A stretch of 64,000 bases of DNA from Microthyrium microscopicum (taxonomy: Eukaryota; Ascomycota; Dothideomycetes; Microthyriales; Microthyriaceae). The notes under the pieces were generated by a model. It ran no database searches. It was not told the DNA's origin and worked only from the letters and a program-made list of their open reading frames with translations. The position numbers and the translations under genes were made by a program. This document shows positions 10,712 through 22,031 of this stretch, in pieces (the stretch's first letter is position 1; the number at the start of each line of letters is the position of its first letter). The stretch covers positions 863,340 through 927,339 of the forward strand of contig MU004243.1 of NCBI GenBank assembly GCA_010405405.1. Reading direction: 5' to 3'.

Positions 10712-11923
10712 TTACGGTTTATGTTTCTCCAAATCAAAGGTTGCCGCGACTGATAGCTTGTCACCCTTCTTGACAGCCAATTCTTCCGGGCAGGCAGACA
10801 TTCCTGTGACAGAGCTGTTCGTAGGTCCTCCATAGATGGCATTTGACCTGCAAATGAGCTTATCATTGATCTTCATCACGATATCGACTCCGCCAGCTAT
10901 TTCACAAGTCAGTAACGGAACGCTGCGTAACCATATATGGCCAACTTACGGCTAAGAGTTCCTCCTAAAGCACAAGTCAGAAACGTCGAATTCAAAACCC
11001 ATCTGAGAAAACTTACGAGAATGAACAAACCACCCATCCCTCAATATCGTCAACGCATCGCCAGTCTTAGTAAACATCTTCCCATCCTTTGGCGCCGCTT
11101 CAGTCGCACCTCTAAGTCCACGTCCACACATATCCATCGTCAACAACTGACTGCTCCCAGTATGCATTCCCTCAATCTTGCCAGGCACATACTCAATCTC
11201 AGACACTGTGTACATGTCCAATGCTTCCTTGTTGTAATTGATAAAATCACCCATGAAGCTCAAGCTGTCATTCGCGCCAATGTAAAATCCTCCATTGAAC
11301 TTGCCATCAGTGCTCGTGTATCTCATCTGGATATCGCCCGTCGCGCTCGCCATGAAGTTGGACTTGGGGTATATACTCTTTAGTGGTTTCGCATCCGGTC
11401 CACAGCCAAGGAATGGGTTGGGTGTGTGGGCGGCATCGAAGAAGAGATGGTGGTGGTTGAAGACGTTGCCGGATTCCATGGATAGTTTGGCGCCGGCGCT
11501 GTTGGTGATGTAGGTGTTTGTGTCGATGATTGTGACGTTGTGGGGGAAGTCTGCACCGAGAGCGTGGGCGTAGCTGGTTCCATCTTTGTCGAGGGATTTG
11601 GCGTTTCCGAGGGTCGCGTTACTCTGGAGTTGATGTTAGTTTGCATTTGTCTTTGTTGGGAAAGGGAGTTGAGGTCATACTCCTAGCCCTTTAAGCTTAT
11701 AGGGACCATATGTTATGCGAATCTTTTGGGCGGTTTTGCGAAGAACTGGCTGGAGCTGCTCGACTTTAGAAGCCTTTTGCGATGCAGCTGGTGACTGGCG
11801 TCGGACTGCGGAGAGCGTCAGTATTATATCTGAGTTGTACGTATAGGTATTGAGCATACCAATTCTGTCTGGTGCGGCAGTCACAGCCACAAGCAATAGC
11901 GGTAACACGTTTGTGAACAACAT
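10712..11923 (-). CDS. Secreted SURNod19-like protein
   Basis: Five exons (11923-11860, 11805-11681, 11623-11017, 10964-10950, 10896-10712) give 331 residues in one frame. The N-terminus MLFTNVLPLLLVAVTA is a signal peptide. A GPYKL segment, a His cluster NHHHLFFDA followed by GCG, a middle FNGGFYIGANDSLSF segment, and a C-terminal block with MKINDKL and VKKGDKLSV match the pattern I know from fungal members of the stress up-regulated Nod19 family. The biochemical role of that family is not established; the His cluster could bind metal, which is inference. One exon is only 15 nt long, supported by good donor and acceptor sites on both sides and by frame continuity. The family name rests on remembered pattern, not a search. 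Confidence 0.62.
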
Positions 11924-12833
11924 CTTTCCGGTTTTACTTCTTGGTGCTGCTTCGAAAAGTATCACATCCAAGTCAGCAATTCGAGGTTACCGATCTTCTC
12001 TTATACATAGGAATTTGTAGAAGTATCTATCCATTCCTTAGATTAGCTCACTTCCAGCAATATATCAGCAATATATCAGTCAAGATCAACCCGGGTTTCA
12101 CACGAAATCGATTGACGGCGATTTAGAAGCGAATTAGACGCCTTAGCGAGATCATTTCAGAGATCATATATTCCAAGATGGTGACCAATTAGAACAATTA
12201 CATTTAGCAAGCAAGGCAGTTTATTGTTTATTGCTACTTAGTGAATAGTACGCGTTATAGGAATATATTGCGTTGCAACACACCGAGGTTAGACGATTAA
12301 TATACTCATATATGGTAATCAACCGCTTTCCACTCATGAGACCTACATACTAAAATCTACGTTAACCTACTGTAGTGCTAAGCAGTCCCATACCACAGCA
12401 AAGTCATCATTACTATATCAAGGAATGATATCTATGGTGGCTACAATGACAGAGCACCAACTGAACTCAGGGGCTAGTGTTTATCCAAGTTGACTTTAAG
12501 CAACCATGGTGGTAATAATCGCCATATTAAAATCAAGAACTCTGATCTACTGATAAAGAACTCCCCATAGCGTACAACCTACTTAGCACTGCTCGAATCA
12601 TGAAAAAAGTTCGTAGTACAACGGCACTGTATCACACAGGCGTCAAGTTCAGCCTTACATCTAAGTTCATACAGCCTACCAGATAATTGACCTGGAAGTT
12701 GATAGACACAAGACTATAGTCGAATCTCATATCCATTAAACAACTAACTAACTAAATACTCAAACCACTTGGTATCCCCCCCCCCAACAAGCAGAACCCC
12801 TTTAAAAAACGAAACCCGACCCAAAAACATCAC
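11924..12833. other. Intergenic region, AT-rich, no gene seen
   Basis: About 910 bp between two minus-strand genes. A short direct repeat of aatatatcag occurs near 12059-12080 and a C-run at about 12776-12785. No coding frame with family features was found. It should contain the promoter of the SURNod19-like gene at its left side. Confidence 0.5.
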
Positions 12834-15800
12834 CTAACACCCAGCACCACTAGCATCCCTCACGCACAAATTATGTCTATAACACAGCCCCGGTGTCCCA
12901 CTAGCATCACAAGTAATCCAATTCCCCACCCCTATCCCGCCCACAAACCCATTATCATACTGCGCACTCGGCCCCATCGCTCCCGCCTGCACCCCAATCG
13001 TCGCTCTACTCGGATAGCTCGCGCCCAGTCCAAAATAGTGGAATTGATAAACCCCTGGACTGTCGGTAAAGTATTCGAGGAAATACTCATATTGCTCAGT
13101 TGGACTGAATCGTGTGGATGTTCGCCATTGGATACCGAGATAGGTGGTGTTTGCGTAGTAGAATATGCCGTCGCGGCCGTTGGACAAGATGGTTTGGTCG
13201 ACGAAGAAGGGGAGGATTACGAGGTTGGGTTGCGGCACGTCGAGGGTGGTGTTGAATTGGGGGTCGGGCAGGTTGTTGTTGGAGTAGGCGGTGGCGCCGG
13301 TGTTGAGGGAGAGGATGCCGGAGTCTTCGGCGTAGATGGTGGAGGATGTGCTGCCGAAGATGCTGAGTTCGAAGGGAAGGGTGATGGGGCCGCCGCTCGT
13401 GTTGTTTGTTTGTGCGGTTACGCAGGCCATGCCGGGTACGGCGGAGGGTGAAGGGATTGCGAGGTTGGTGGCGCAGGAGGGAGGTGTGTAGGCGGTCGGT
13501 GAGGACATTGCACTACTTGTCCTGGTGGACGAGCTGGGTACTGGAGACACGCTGGACGATTGCGGTGTAGTGGGTGTTGTCTGGCCGACTTGAATGGCGT
13601 TCGAAACGCCGTAGGCCTGGCTAGGTCCAGCGGCCAGAAGACCTTTCCAGTAGCAGTCACCGTTCCAGGAGACATCGACGCAACCGTTATTGGCACGGGA
13701 GCAGGCATTGATACACTCAGTAAAGGAACCTGTTGTGAAGCCGCCGCCATTTAGATCGCCACCAAAGCGGTCAGTGTCGCATGAGATGGAGAAGATCTTG
13801 CCCGTGTTGGTGTCGGTGTACTCGGTGTTGTTGGCGCCGGGACAGATGACATCTATGGTGCCTGTAGAGCAAGGTGTGTCTGTCGGAATATTGCCTCCTG
13901 GCGGCTGGTTCATGTAAAAGTCGCCGAGGGGAGTCAAGTTACCGCATTGATCGAGCATGGAAGCATTGTAACCGATGTTGGACCTATAACTACGGAAGCC
14001 ACCAAATATAGAATATCGCTCAAGATAATCAAGACCGTCAAGCCATAAAATTGTTTCTTCGTCGTTGGCGTTGGTGTCCATTAGACTTGACTGAGGATCG
14101 TTGAATTCAGTAAGCCAAACAGTCATATTTGGGTAGTTGCCACGAGTTGTAGTGACCATCCACTGTACACCAGAATATGGACCGTAGAAATGAACTGGTT
14201 GAAAATCCGCATGGCAGTTCCCATTGCACGCAGTGTAAAAGTCTTGCAGCCACTGTAATCCACGAAGCGATCCAGTGACGGCTGGAGCGCCCAATCTGAT
14301 ACCATATTCTCTCAATGGCTCAATATCTTGCATCCAGCGGGCCGCTCCTGCGACTGGATCGACTTGACTACCACCTTCATTATATGGTCCATCTGGTTCG
14401 TTGAAGGCGAGTACGTTCGTAATATTCATTCCAGCTTGTTTGAGTGAAATTACAGTCTGTGTAAAAGTATTCTCATAGTCTCCAAACAACATGGGTATGA
14501 ATTCCAGCGTAGTGTTATATGGTCCAGATGGCGCAGGTTGATAGTTGTAGTACCAGCCAATGGGAGAGCCAACTTGATTCCAAACCAAGTCATCTTCTGG
14601 AAACAGTGAATTTGGAACATATACCAGACCACGTTTGGACTGCGTAGTAGGTACGGGCGTGACATATAGAGAAGACGACACTGACGTCGCAGGGAGCGAA
14701 CTCGAAGCAGAGCCAGGAGGAGACATTTGATCTGTAACCGAAGACCACCATTCAGAAGAGACAGTAGCAATGTACGAAGACTGCGACAATGGCGAGATAC
14801 TTGGCGGCGAGTACGAAGCAGACGACGAGTAGCTATATCCAGGACAGATACCATACTGAGGATAGCAATAACGTCCACACGCATCCACGCTATTGCTACA
14901 CTGATTAGTCTGGAAATTGCCTGCCTCCTGATCAGTTCTACCTTCAACCCAAGTGCATTGAAAAACTTACAACAACTACCAAACGTACTACCAGCACACG
15001 TCTGACTATACCCAAACGGCGAAGGCCCACACCCGCCATCCTCAGAAACCCGCGTCGACGGACTCGCTCGCGGTGACGCCGACGATCTCGAAGCAACCCC
15101 CGAAGTCGCAAAATACGCTATCGCAAAATGTAAGCTTCACCCTCCTCATCATACTCAGATATAACTTACTAGGCGCATGCGTACTCGCAGCACTATAACT
15201 CGGCGTCCCAACAACTACCCACCCCATTAGCACTCTGTCTCCCCAACACAACCCAACCCACTAAACTTACGCTGCACAACCCCATTCAACAAATCCGCAT
15301 CATCAACACTCGGATCCACCCCATGAAAATACGCCCTAATCTGCGCATTCTCAAACCCGTCCTTCGGAAACCGCCAAAACCGCGCATTACTCGGCCCCGC
15401 CGCTCCACCGTCAAAGTACTGGCTCGTCCATGTCAATACGCCTCCCTGTGAGTAGAATGTCTGCGTGATCGGCAGCACGGAATCGCCGGGGGATGGCTCG
15501 AAGATTTCGTAGGGTGTGGTGGGGTCGGCGGAGTAGTAGAGGCTGTTGGCGGTTAGTTGGCCGTTGGGCTGGATTTGGAGGGTGGCGGCGAGGTTGGGGT
15601 TTGTGGTGGTGTTGCCGTTGGCCATCAGATAGGCTGTTACGGGCGCACGTTTGGCCTTGGACTTTTTGTTGGGGTTGGTGGGGAAGCTGATTATGAAGGG
15701 GTTGCCGGCGTTTACGAGGCCGTCGATGGGGACTATGGAGGGGATGGCTGGGGCGGAGGATGTGGAGGTGTCGGTGGAGGTGGTGTCGGTTGAGCTTGGT

Positions 15801-16540
15801 ATGGTTGAGTCTGTTGATGATGGGGTGGCTGAGGAGGAGTCGGTTGATGATGGCGCGGCGGGCGATGATGACTCTGTTGACGACGGGATGGCTGAAGAGG
15901 AGTCTGTTGTCGATGGGACAGCCAGAGTATCGGTGGAACTTCTGCCGAGAATGAGAGAGCTCAGTGAGGAGACGATGTTGCCAGTATCCGTTGAGCTTGA
16001 AGTTGATATCGCCGCCGACGTCGATACAGCTGGTGATATCGAAACACTCTCCGACGACGACGAGACAGGGAAAGCCGAAGCCAGCGAAGCCAGCGAAGAC
16101 GACGACACCACCACCACCGTCTCCGAAGTACTCTCCACCAAACTCGACCCCAGCACAATCGAGCTGAAACTAACAACAACCTCCGTCCCACTAGACACCG
16201 ACGAACTGCCCAACCCCGGATCCCCCAACGAAGTACCAACCGACGAACTCGCCGACGAATCCGAATAATCCCCCGACCTAGGCCCACCCGTCCCCGACGC
16301 ACTAAACCCCTCCGAAGAGATATCAGACGGACTAACAGTCATCATACTATACGAAATAACCGTATTCGTAAAGAACGAGGACGGAACAGGACAATTACTA
16401 TTGCTCGTCGTCAATGTCGCCGTGACCGTAATGACATCCTGTGCACTCGCCAATTGTGAAACCAATGAAGATATGAAAAGAAAAGCAGTGAGTAATGAGC
16501 GAACGAGGCTCAGAGAGCAGAAGGGTAGTGCGCGCCCCAT
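12834..16540 (-). CDS. Mosaic secreted wall protein: Ser-rich, DUF7908-like, CBM18, GH128, PAN-like
   Basis: Exons 16540-15271, 15214-15170, 15117-14971 and 14920-12834 join without a stop into 1182 residues. In order: signal peptide (1-33); Ser/Thr-rich stalk (about 75-260); a DUF7908-like domain (about 295-420); Ser-rich link; an eight-Cys hevein-type chitin-binding CBM18 (about 465-515, with CGPSPFGYS, SCC and CGRYCY); second Ser-rich link; a glycosyl hydrolase catalytic core of the GH128/ASL1 type (about 580-810) with candidate catalytic Glu in AFNEPDG and WLTEFNDP; a PAN/apple-like Cys region (about 840-920); and a C-terminal domain of unknown type (about 970-1182). Family knowledge: GH128 enzymes cleave beta-1,3-glucan. 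A chitin-binding, glucan-cutting wall protein is inferred. The 45-nt and 147-nt exons tie the two halves together; two separate genes remain possible. Confidence 0.78.
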
Positions 16541-17107
16541 GGTGGATGGTTGGACTGATATCCAACGTAAGCGTGGGTAAATGATATATGTAAAGACTGT
16601 GTGTGATAGTAACCAAAAAAAGACGACGATCGCAGAAATGTTGGTGGTGGAAAGTACATGAGGTACGATTAATTAGAATGGAGCCAGAGACGCGCCATGT
16701 CCAAGGGATTGGAAGAGTTGAAGCGCGTGGAATGGAAAACACCTTTCATTTCGCGTAAAGATGATATGTGGAATGCTATGGTCGTGGGTAATGTGTGTAC
16801 TAGCGGTGGTCTAGACAAAGGAAGCAAGAGATTTGGAAGACTAAAAAGTATATTATTTACAACTTACGAAGGGTCTGCTGCACAATGAATAGCACAGAAA
16901 TAAACGCTATCCAAACGCCAACGGTTCCAATAAGGAATATCTATGGGATAATTCCACGGTCCTGCAAAAGCTTCAAGCTCAACGGCTCATTTTGTACCCA
17001 TTTCCTTAGATTCCGAATCTTCTTGGTGATGATAACATATCGGGACGTGTCCGTGATCCTCGAACCCCCGTCTATGATGGAACAAACAAATGAATAAGTT
17101 GACATGA
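16541..17107. other. Intergenic region, no gene seen
   Basis: 567 bp between the GPI-anchored GH72 gene and the mosaic GH128 gene, both on the minus strand. It holds the promoter of the latter. No supported frame or RNA gene. Confidence 0.5.
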
Positions 17108-18833
17108 TTACAACAAAATGAAACTGGCACCGGCAACACCAGCAACTGTAATGTAAGCCAGCATGCCAATGATAAAGTGGTCAGGGGTGGTTATTGAGGT
17201 GGCAGCACCCTTGGCAGATCCTGTGCCGGATGCAGCAGCGCCAGAACCAACGGCAGCGCCAATGGGGTTCGAGCTGACAACTCCTGTTCCTGAAGGTCCT
17301 GCTTGGCTCATGAGAGAGGCGCAAGATGAACCGGCGGCAACCGATGCCTTGACAGCAGCTGCACCATTGAAGCTGCATGCAGAAGCCGAGTTCTGTTGAC
17401 TCTTGTAATACTGATCCATGGCAAAAGACAACATTTCGGTGGAATTGCACATGCTGTAGGCGCCATAAGTACCGGTGGAAGGATTGGTCTTGATACCAGC
17501 GCAGACAGATCCTCCACCGTAGCCGCAGACGGTTCCGAAAAGACTGTCATAGTTGTCTGTGGTGACGCTACTCTTGACGGCGCAAGATAAAGAGTTGTAC
17601 ATGCAAGAGCACAAATCCGTGTTAGGGGTCGGTGGGAGTGGAGAAGCTTTAGCAGCCCAAGTGGCTGTAGCTACTGCTGGACACGATGTTGGAGAGTTTG
17701 TTGCAGTATAGCTAGCGCTGTTGACACCGGTTGGTGCAATCTTGCCCATTTGTGACGAGAGATATCCATAATCAGGGAGTTGAGAAGCAGTGCCACTTGA
17801 GACATCAACGAGACCTGTTCATGATTAGCCATATCCTCAAAGAAAGATGAATCCTAACATACCATAGTTGTTGGCTTCTTGGAAGTACATGTATACGATG
17901 CCACCGGAGAAGGTTCCGGTCATATTGCTGCTAAAAATAGTACCAACTTCGGTAAATTTGCGAGGCTGGACAGTATTGCAACCATATTCAGCAAAGAAAG
18001 ATGGAACAGAGTAGGTTGAGAATTCCTTGACACGCTGGTCGTAGCCTGACTGAGTGAAAGAAGAGTCACCGCACCATGAGTAGATGTTGTATCCCCAAAA
18101 GTCGATAGCAGATGACTGATCGCCGCAGTTGAAGTAGTTGGCCATATTTTCGCGAACGTTGGCATCGTCGCTGGTGGCGTAACCGACATACATTTGGCGG
18201 TAGTTCTTGCTCTTGATGTAAGCCTTGGAATCACGCACAGCAGCACGGACAAAAGCACTCGCAGAGGTGGTGTTCAAACTATTGGTAACTTCATTACCGG
18301 CGAAAAATCCAATAACGTTGGTGTATGTAGAGAACATGTCAATGACTTGCTCATATCGTTGCAATAGAGGACCGTTCCAGGCTGGAGTATCGCGGTTGAT
18401 GGAGACACCGGGGTTGCCCAAATCAGCAAAGACGTAGATGCCATTGGCTTGTAGCAACTGCATGCATGTGGTATGGTCTTTGGTAGGATCGACAGCGTAC
18501 ACACGGATGACATTGGTATTGGCCTTTTTCATGAGAGGGATATCGACTTGACACCGGGCAGCGTCGGCGAGAGGATCGACATATGTTGTAGCGCCTGATG
18601 CGGATGCACCAGTTGTACCGTTGCCGCCTGCTTCTTCTGGAGAGGAGTTAGTGATTGAATGTCTGGGAGAATAACTCAAGTGACATACGCTGGTAGGCAA
18701 TGCCTTGGACGAAGAATTCAGTGCCATTGGTCTTGTAGAAAAACTTGCTGCCCTTGATGACAATAGGGTCGAGGTCAGCGAGAACTGTTGAGGCTAGGAG
18801 GCCCACAGTCGCAAATAGACTGGCGGCGCGCAT
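17108..18833 (-). CDS. gel4: GPI-anchored 1,3-beta-glucanosyltransferase, GH72 with X8/CBM43
   Basis: Exons 18833-18689, 18636-17863 and 17814-17108 give 541 residues. Signal peptide (1-19), GH72 catalytic domain (about 20-330) with the two catalytic Glu in GNEVTNS and FFAEYGCN, then a Cys-rich X8/CBM43 module (about 365-465, beginning near [11 protein letters not shown]), a Ser/Gly/Ala-rich linker and a hydrophobic C-terminal tail (about 520-541) of the GPI-signal type. Family knowledge: Gas/Gel enzymes cut an internal beta-1,3-glucan bond and transfer the new end to another chain, lengthening and branching wall glucan outside the plasma membrane. The X8 module places it in the Gas1/Gel4 group, not the Gel1/2 group; the symbol is by this resemblance. 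It complements FKS1 at 30.7 kb and depends on the GPI transamidase that includes PIG-S (61.5 kb). Confidence 0.95.
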
Positions 18834-20993
18834 GGTGAAGGTATTGATAACAGGCGATGTTGGATGATTGATGTTTGGTAGAATTTGTTGTTTAGTTGTA
18901 GATGGCGGAGCGGTTGGGGCCGGGAGTGATTTGTCTGACGTAGGGTAGGTTGGGAGAGGAGGTTGTAAGCTGGTTAGGCAGTCGCAAATGAGGGCTTGTA
19001 ATGTTGGCTGGTATAGATTGAGGCCAGAAAGGGAGGGAGCGACCGGGTTGTCGTGAAACTGGCAAGCACGACTGGTGATAGTGTTGAAAGAGGTAGGAGC
19101 GAGTGACTTGAAAAGCACTAAAGTACAAATCTGGCAGAAAAGTATTAAAAGAGCAGTAACCAGAGCAATTTGAAGTGATGCAAAGAAGAAGAAGAAGAGA
19201 GTGGAGGAAATGCAATCAAGTGGAGAGAGAGGCCCGAGTCCAGAAACGCTGCAACGACGACCAGAAAGAGGCTCAGAGGCTCAGAACACTCAGAATGGTG
19301 AGAATCAATGCAAATCTGGTCCAGGACCAGCAACCCAGCATTTCACCAGGGACGGCACCAACGGGACCATCTGCAAGATGGCTGCAAATCTCATACTCGA
19401 TTGGCTCCCTGTTCATTCTCTGCATCAACAAGTTCCTTGACAAAATCCACTCTCTTTTTGATCAAAAAATACAATCGCCCAGGCCTGTCGTTTGTCTCCC
19501 GGCATCTCCTATTCGTCCCCTTGATTCTTCTCCTGGACCCGCTTTGCCACTATGCAATCCTTATGTATCTTACTAAGTATCATTCTTGCACCAAAGAGAG
19601 GCGAGACAGACCTCTCAGTCTCTTTTCCGAATGTTTACCAGTCCCTCGCCCTCAAACATTTGCTTTATTTCACACGCGACACGCCCCCTTTCTTCATCCA
19701 ATGATACTCCAAGAATGAGATGTTTAAAGCCTGACTATACCATGTTTTTGGTAATGGTTGCATTCTTGCCTGTCAATCGACTAAACCACACAAAGCCTTC
19801 GCAGTCAATTCAATTGTCCAGGTCGTAGGAAGAGTACGTAAAAAGTCTCGGGTCTCACATTCCCGCGCGTACGCGTCTGAGTGGATCTTACTGGCTTTCG
19901 CAACACGCTATCCAGCGGCTAATGCATCGCGCTTATCCACTGATCTGCCAAGATTCGTGTTCTACTTCGCCTCCTTCTCTCCACTGATCAATATTTAGAT
20001 CTTCACAAATAGTTCCGTAATATCTAGCATAATAAGCTTTATTTGTCTGATTCATGCCTGGGAACTTTGGATTCGTGACAATATTGTCATGAGAGTGAAA
20101 GCTCGACCGCCACAACCAACACGGTCAGGAGCATTACTTCCCTCAGCCTGATACCTAAATGTGAATATCAGAGACAAGAGCCAGGGCTATCTTATATTCA
20201 AGTCGATGTCTAAGACTAAGACAATGTGTTTCTCTGAGAAGGCGAATGCTTAACAGTGAGCGGGATGGTGTCGAGTACTATGCTGAATATCCCTTGCTAT
20301 CCGTCAGCTTTCCAATGCTTATATGTAGGAAATATTAGGAGTCAATAACCCTTGGATTGATCGATTCTAGTATCAGCGATCATGGTTGTTCAAGAGCGAA
20401 CAGCAAATAGCAGAGTTGTTTAGATCCTCATGGTTGCTTTGCTCTCTAAATGTTCTCACCAACAGAATCACTGCAACTCCACAACTCTTGAATATGGTAT
20501 TGTTCCATGGCTTCTATTGTGCGTCTCAATTTGCATTTGCATGCCCTTGATGTCTTGGTGTATTGAAGATCAAAGTCTTGTTCTGACCGAAAACAGGTTA
20601 GACGACCATTAGATTTTCCTCTACATCTCTCGTGAGTCTCAACATTATCCATAGGCATGCTCTTGATGTGCTTTTTTCATCATGACAACTCCTTGTTCTC
20701 ATCAGTTGGAGCTCCAAGTCATGTTTTGGCCAAAGACAAGTTCAACAATATCAACAAAGGTAAACATCACAGACCATATGGGCATGTCTTAGAATCTAGT
20801 CAATCGAGTATCATGATGGTTCTACATTAGACACCATCAACACTCGATCGAAGTATATATAAGAGTTTTGATATGCAGTGATATCAATTCAAATCAACTC
20901 ATCCGTTCTGGACATACAACCAGCATACATCAACTGTCAGCAATCAACAATAGACTTCAGACAAACACCATTCCAATTCCAAATTCATCCACA
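18834..20993. other. Divergent intergenic region, 2.2 kb
   Basis: Lies between the GH72 gene (minus) and the P-loop kinase-like gene (plus) and must carry both promoters. A purine run (aagaagaagaagaag) sits near 19184-19198. Several frames of 60-140 codons cross it (for example 19175-19576) but none shows a domain, signal peptide or plausible splice partner. The right end has a TATA-like box listed separately. Confidence 0.5.
20852..20862 (+). promoter_or_regulatory. TATA-like box upstream of the P-loop kinase-like gene
   Basis: The sequence agtatatataag lies about 140 bp before the ATG at 20994 and on its strand. It is a good match to a fungal TATA box and would leave a leader of roughly 100 nt. 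No transcript data support it. Confidence 0.4.
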
Positions 20994-22031
20994 ATGGGCA
21001 AGTTCCACCGTCAGCACCAGAAACCAGCCGACAAAGGCAAAGGCAACGGCAACGGCAAACGCAAACAAGAACCCAGATCAACCTCTCCCCAGCGCAACCC
21101 AGCTCAAGCCAACAACCCAGCACCACCACGATCACCTCTCCTACCACCAACACCCCTTCCCTCCCCCCCAAACTCACCAGACGACTTACCGCCCAACCCA
21201 GCACACAACCCACCCATCATCCTCCTCCTCGGCCCCCCCGGCTCCGGCAAAACCACCATCGGCGCAGTCCTAGCAGCCCAATACAACCTCCACCACCTGC
21301 CCGTCAGCACCCTCATCACCACCCTCACCGCACACCCAATGTCAAAGATCAGCGATCCCATCAACACCTACATCCAACGCCGCGCCATCATCCCCCAACC
21401 TCTCCTGGACTCTGAGTTCGGCCCATCCGGCCACCTACCAACCCTCCTCGCCATGTATGTGTCCTACACCACGGGCAGCAGCCCCTTGCGCGAAGACGCA
21501 GCCTTTCTCGTCAAAGATGAGATCTCAGAACTCCTGTTGCGCGACAAAAATGCCGACGGTGCGTCTGTTTCTGGCGTGTTGGTTGGTGGGTTTCCGAGCA
21601 CGGTTCGGTTGGCGGGCACGTTGAGTAAGGGTGGTGTTTTTGTGAGGGGTGCGTTTCCGGCGTTTGTGGTTGTGTTGGAGTGTTCGGAGGTGACTGCGTT
21701 TGCGCGCTGGGCGAAGGGCAGTGGGGTGGATGCAATGTCAAGTGTGTTTGATAGTCGGTATCAGGCGTATCAGCGGGAGTTGGTGGGTATGTTGAGATTC
21801 TGGGATCGTTATGGTGTTGGGAGGGTGCGGCAGAGTACGGAGGGGGAGTTGGGGGTTGTTGTTGGGGAGCTTGTGGAGAAGTTGGAGAAGAAGAGACGTT
21901 GGCGGAATCTGTTCCCTGGTCGTGGAGCGTGGAATCCTTATAGTGGTGGGTCTGGAGGACCTGGTGGACCTGGAGGACCTGGAGGACCTGGAGGACCTGG
22001 TGGACCTGGTGTGCCATCAGCAGGAAAGTGA
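20994..22031 (+). CDS. NMP/adenylate kinase-like P-loop protein with Pro-rich head and GGP tail
   Basis: An intronless 345-residue protein. Residues 1-70 are basic and then Pro-rich. A Walker A loop GPPGSGKTT sits at about 80-88. After it, a layout like nucleoside monophosphate kinases can be followed: a substrate-side segment, then VLVGGFPSTVRLAG where kinases have a DGFPR-type motif, and a hydrophobic strand FVVVLECSE. The conserved Arg of the FPR motif is not present, so normal kinase activity is doubtful. A basic stretch precedes six in-frame Gly-Gly-Pro repeats (21954-22007) at the C-terminus. The ATG at 20994 is preferred over upstream non-ATG frames because of the Pro-rich but contiguous coding bias from there. 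Function unknown; nucleotide binding is likely. Confidence 0.7.
   Translation: MGKFHRQHQKPADKGKGNGNGKRKQEPRSTSPQRNPAQANNPAPPRSPLLPPTPLPSPPNSPDDLPPNPAHNPPIILLLGPPGSGKTTIGAVLAAQYNLHHLPVSTLITTLTAHPMSKISDPINTYIQRRAIIPQPLLDSEFGPSGHLPTLLAMYVSYTTGSSPLREDAAFLVKDEISELLLRDKNADGASVSGVLVGGFPSTVRLAGTLSKGGVFVRGAFPAFVVVLECSEVTAFARWAKGSGVDAMSSVFDSRYQAYQRELVGMLRFWDRYGVGRVRQSTEGELGVVVGELVEKLEKKRRWRNLFPGRGAWNPYSGGSGGPGGPGGPGGPGGPGGPGVPSAGK
21954..22007 (+). repeat. 9-bp coding minisatellite (Gly-Gly-Pro)x6
   Basis: Six tandem copies of a 9-bp unit (ggaggacct with ggtggacct variants) encode Gly-Gly-Pro repeats near the C-terminus of the P-loop protein. Near-identity at the DNA level suggests recent slippage and likely length differences between strains. 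Confidence 0.85.

Noticed and set aside
15227-16540. DUF7908-like half as a separate gene ending at 15227
   Set aside because: The frame ends just inside an intron with good GT/AG sites, and downstream small exons continue in frame into the CBM18 domain.
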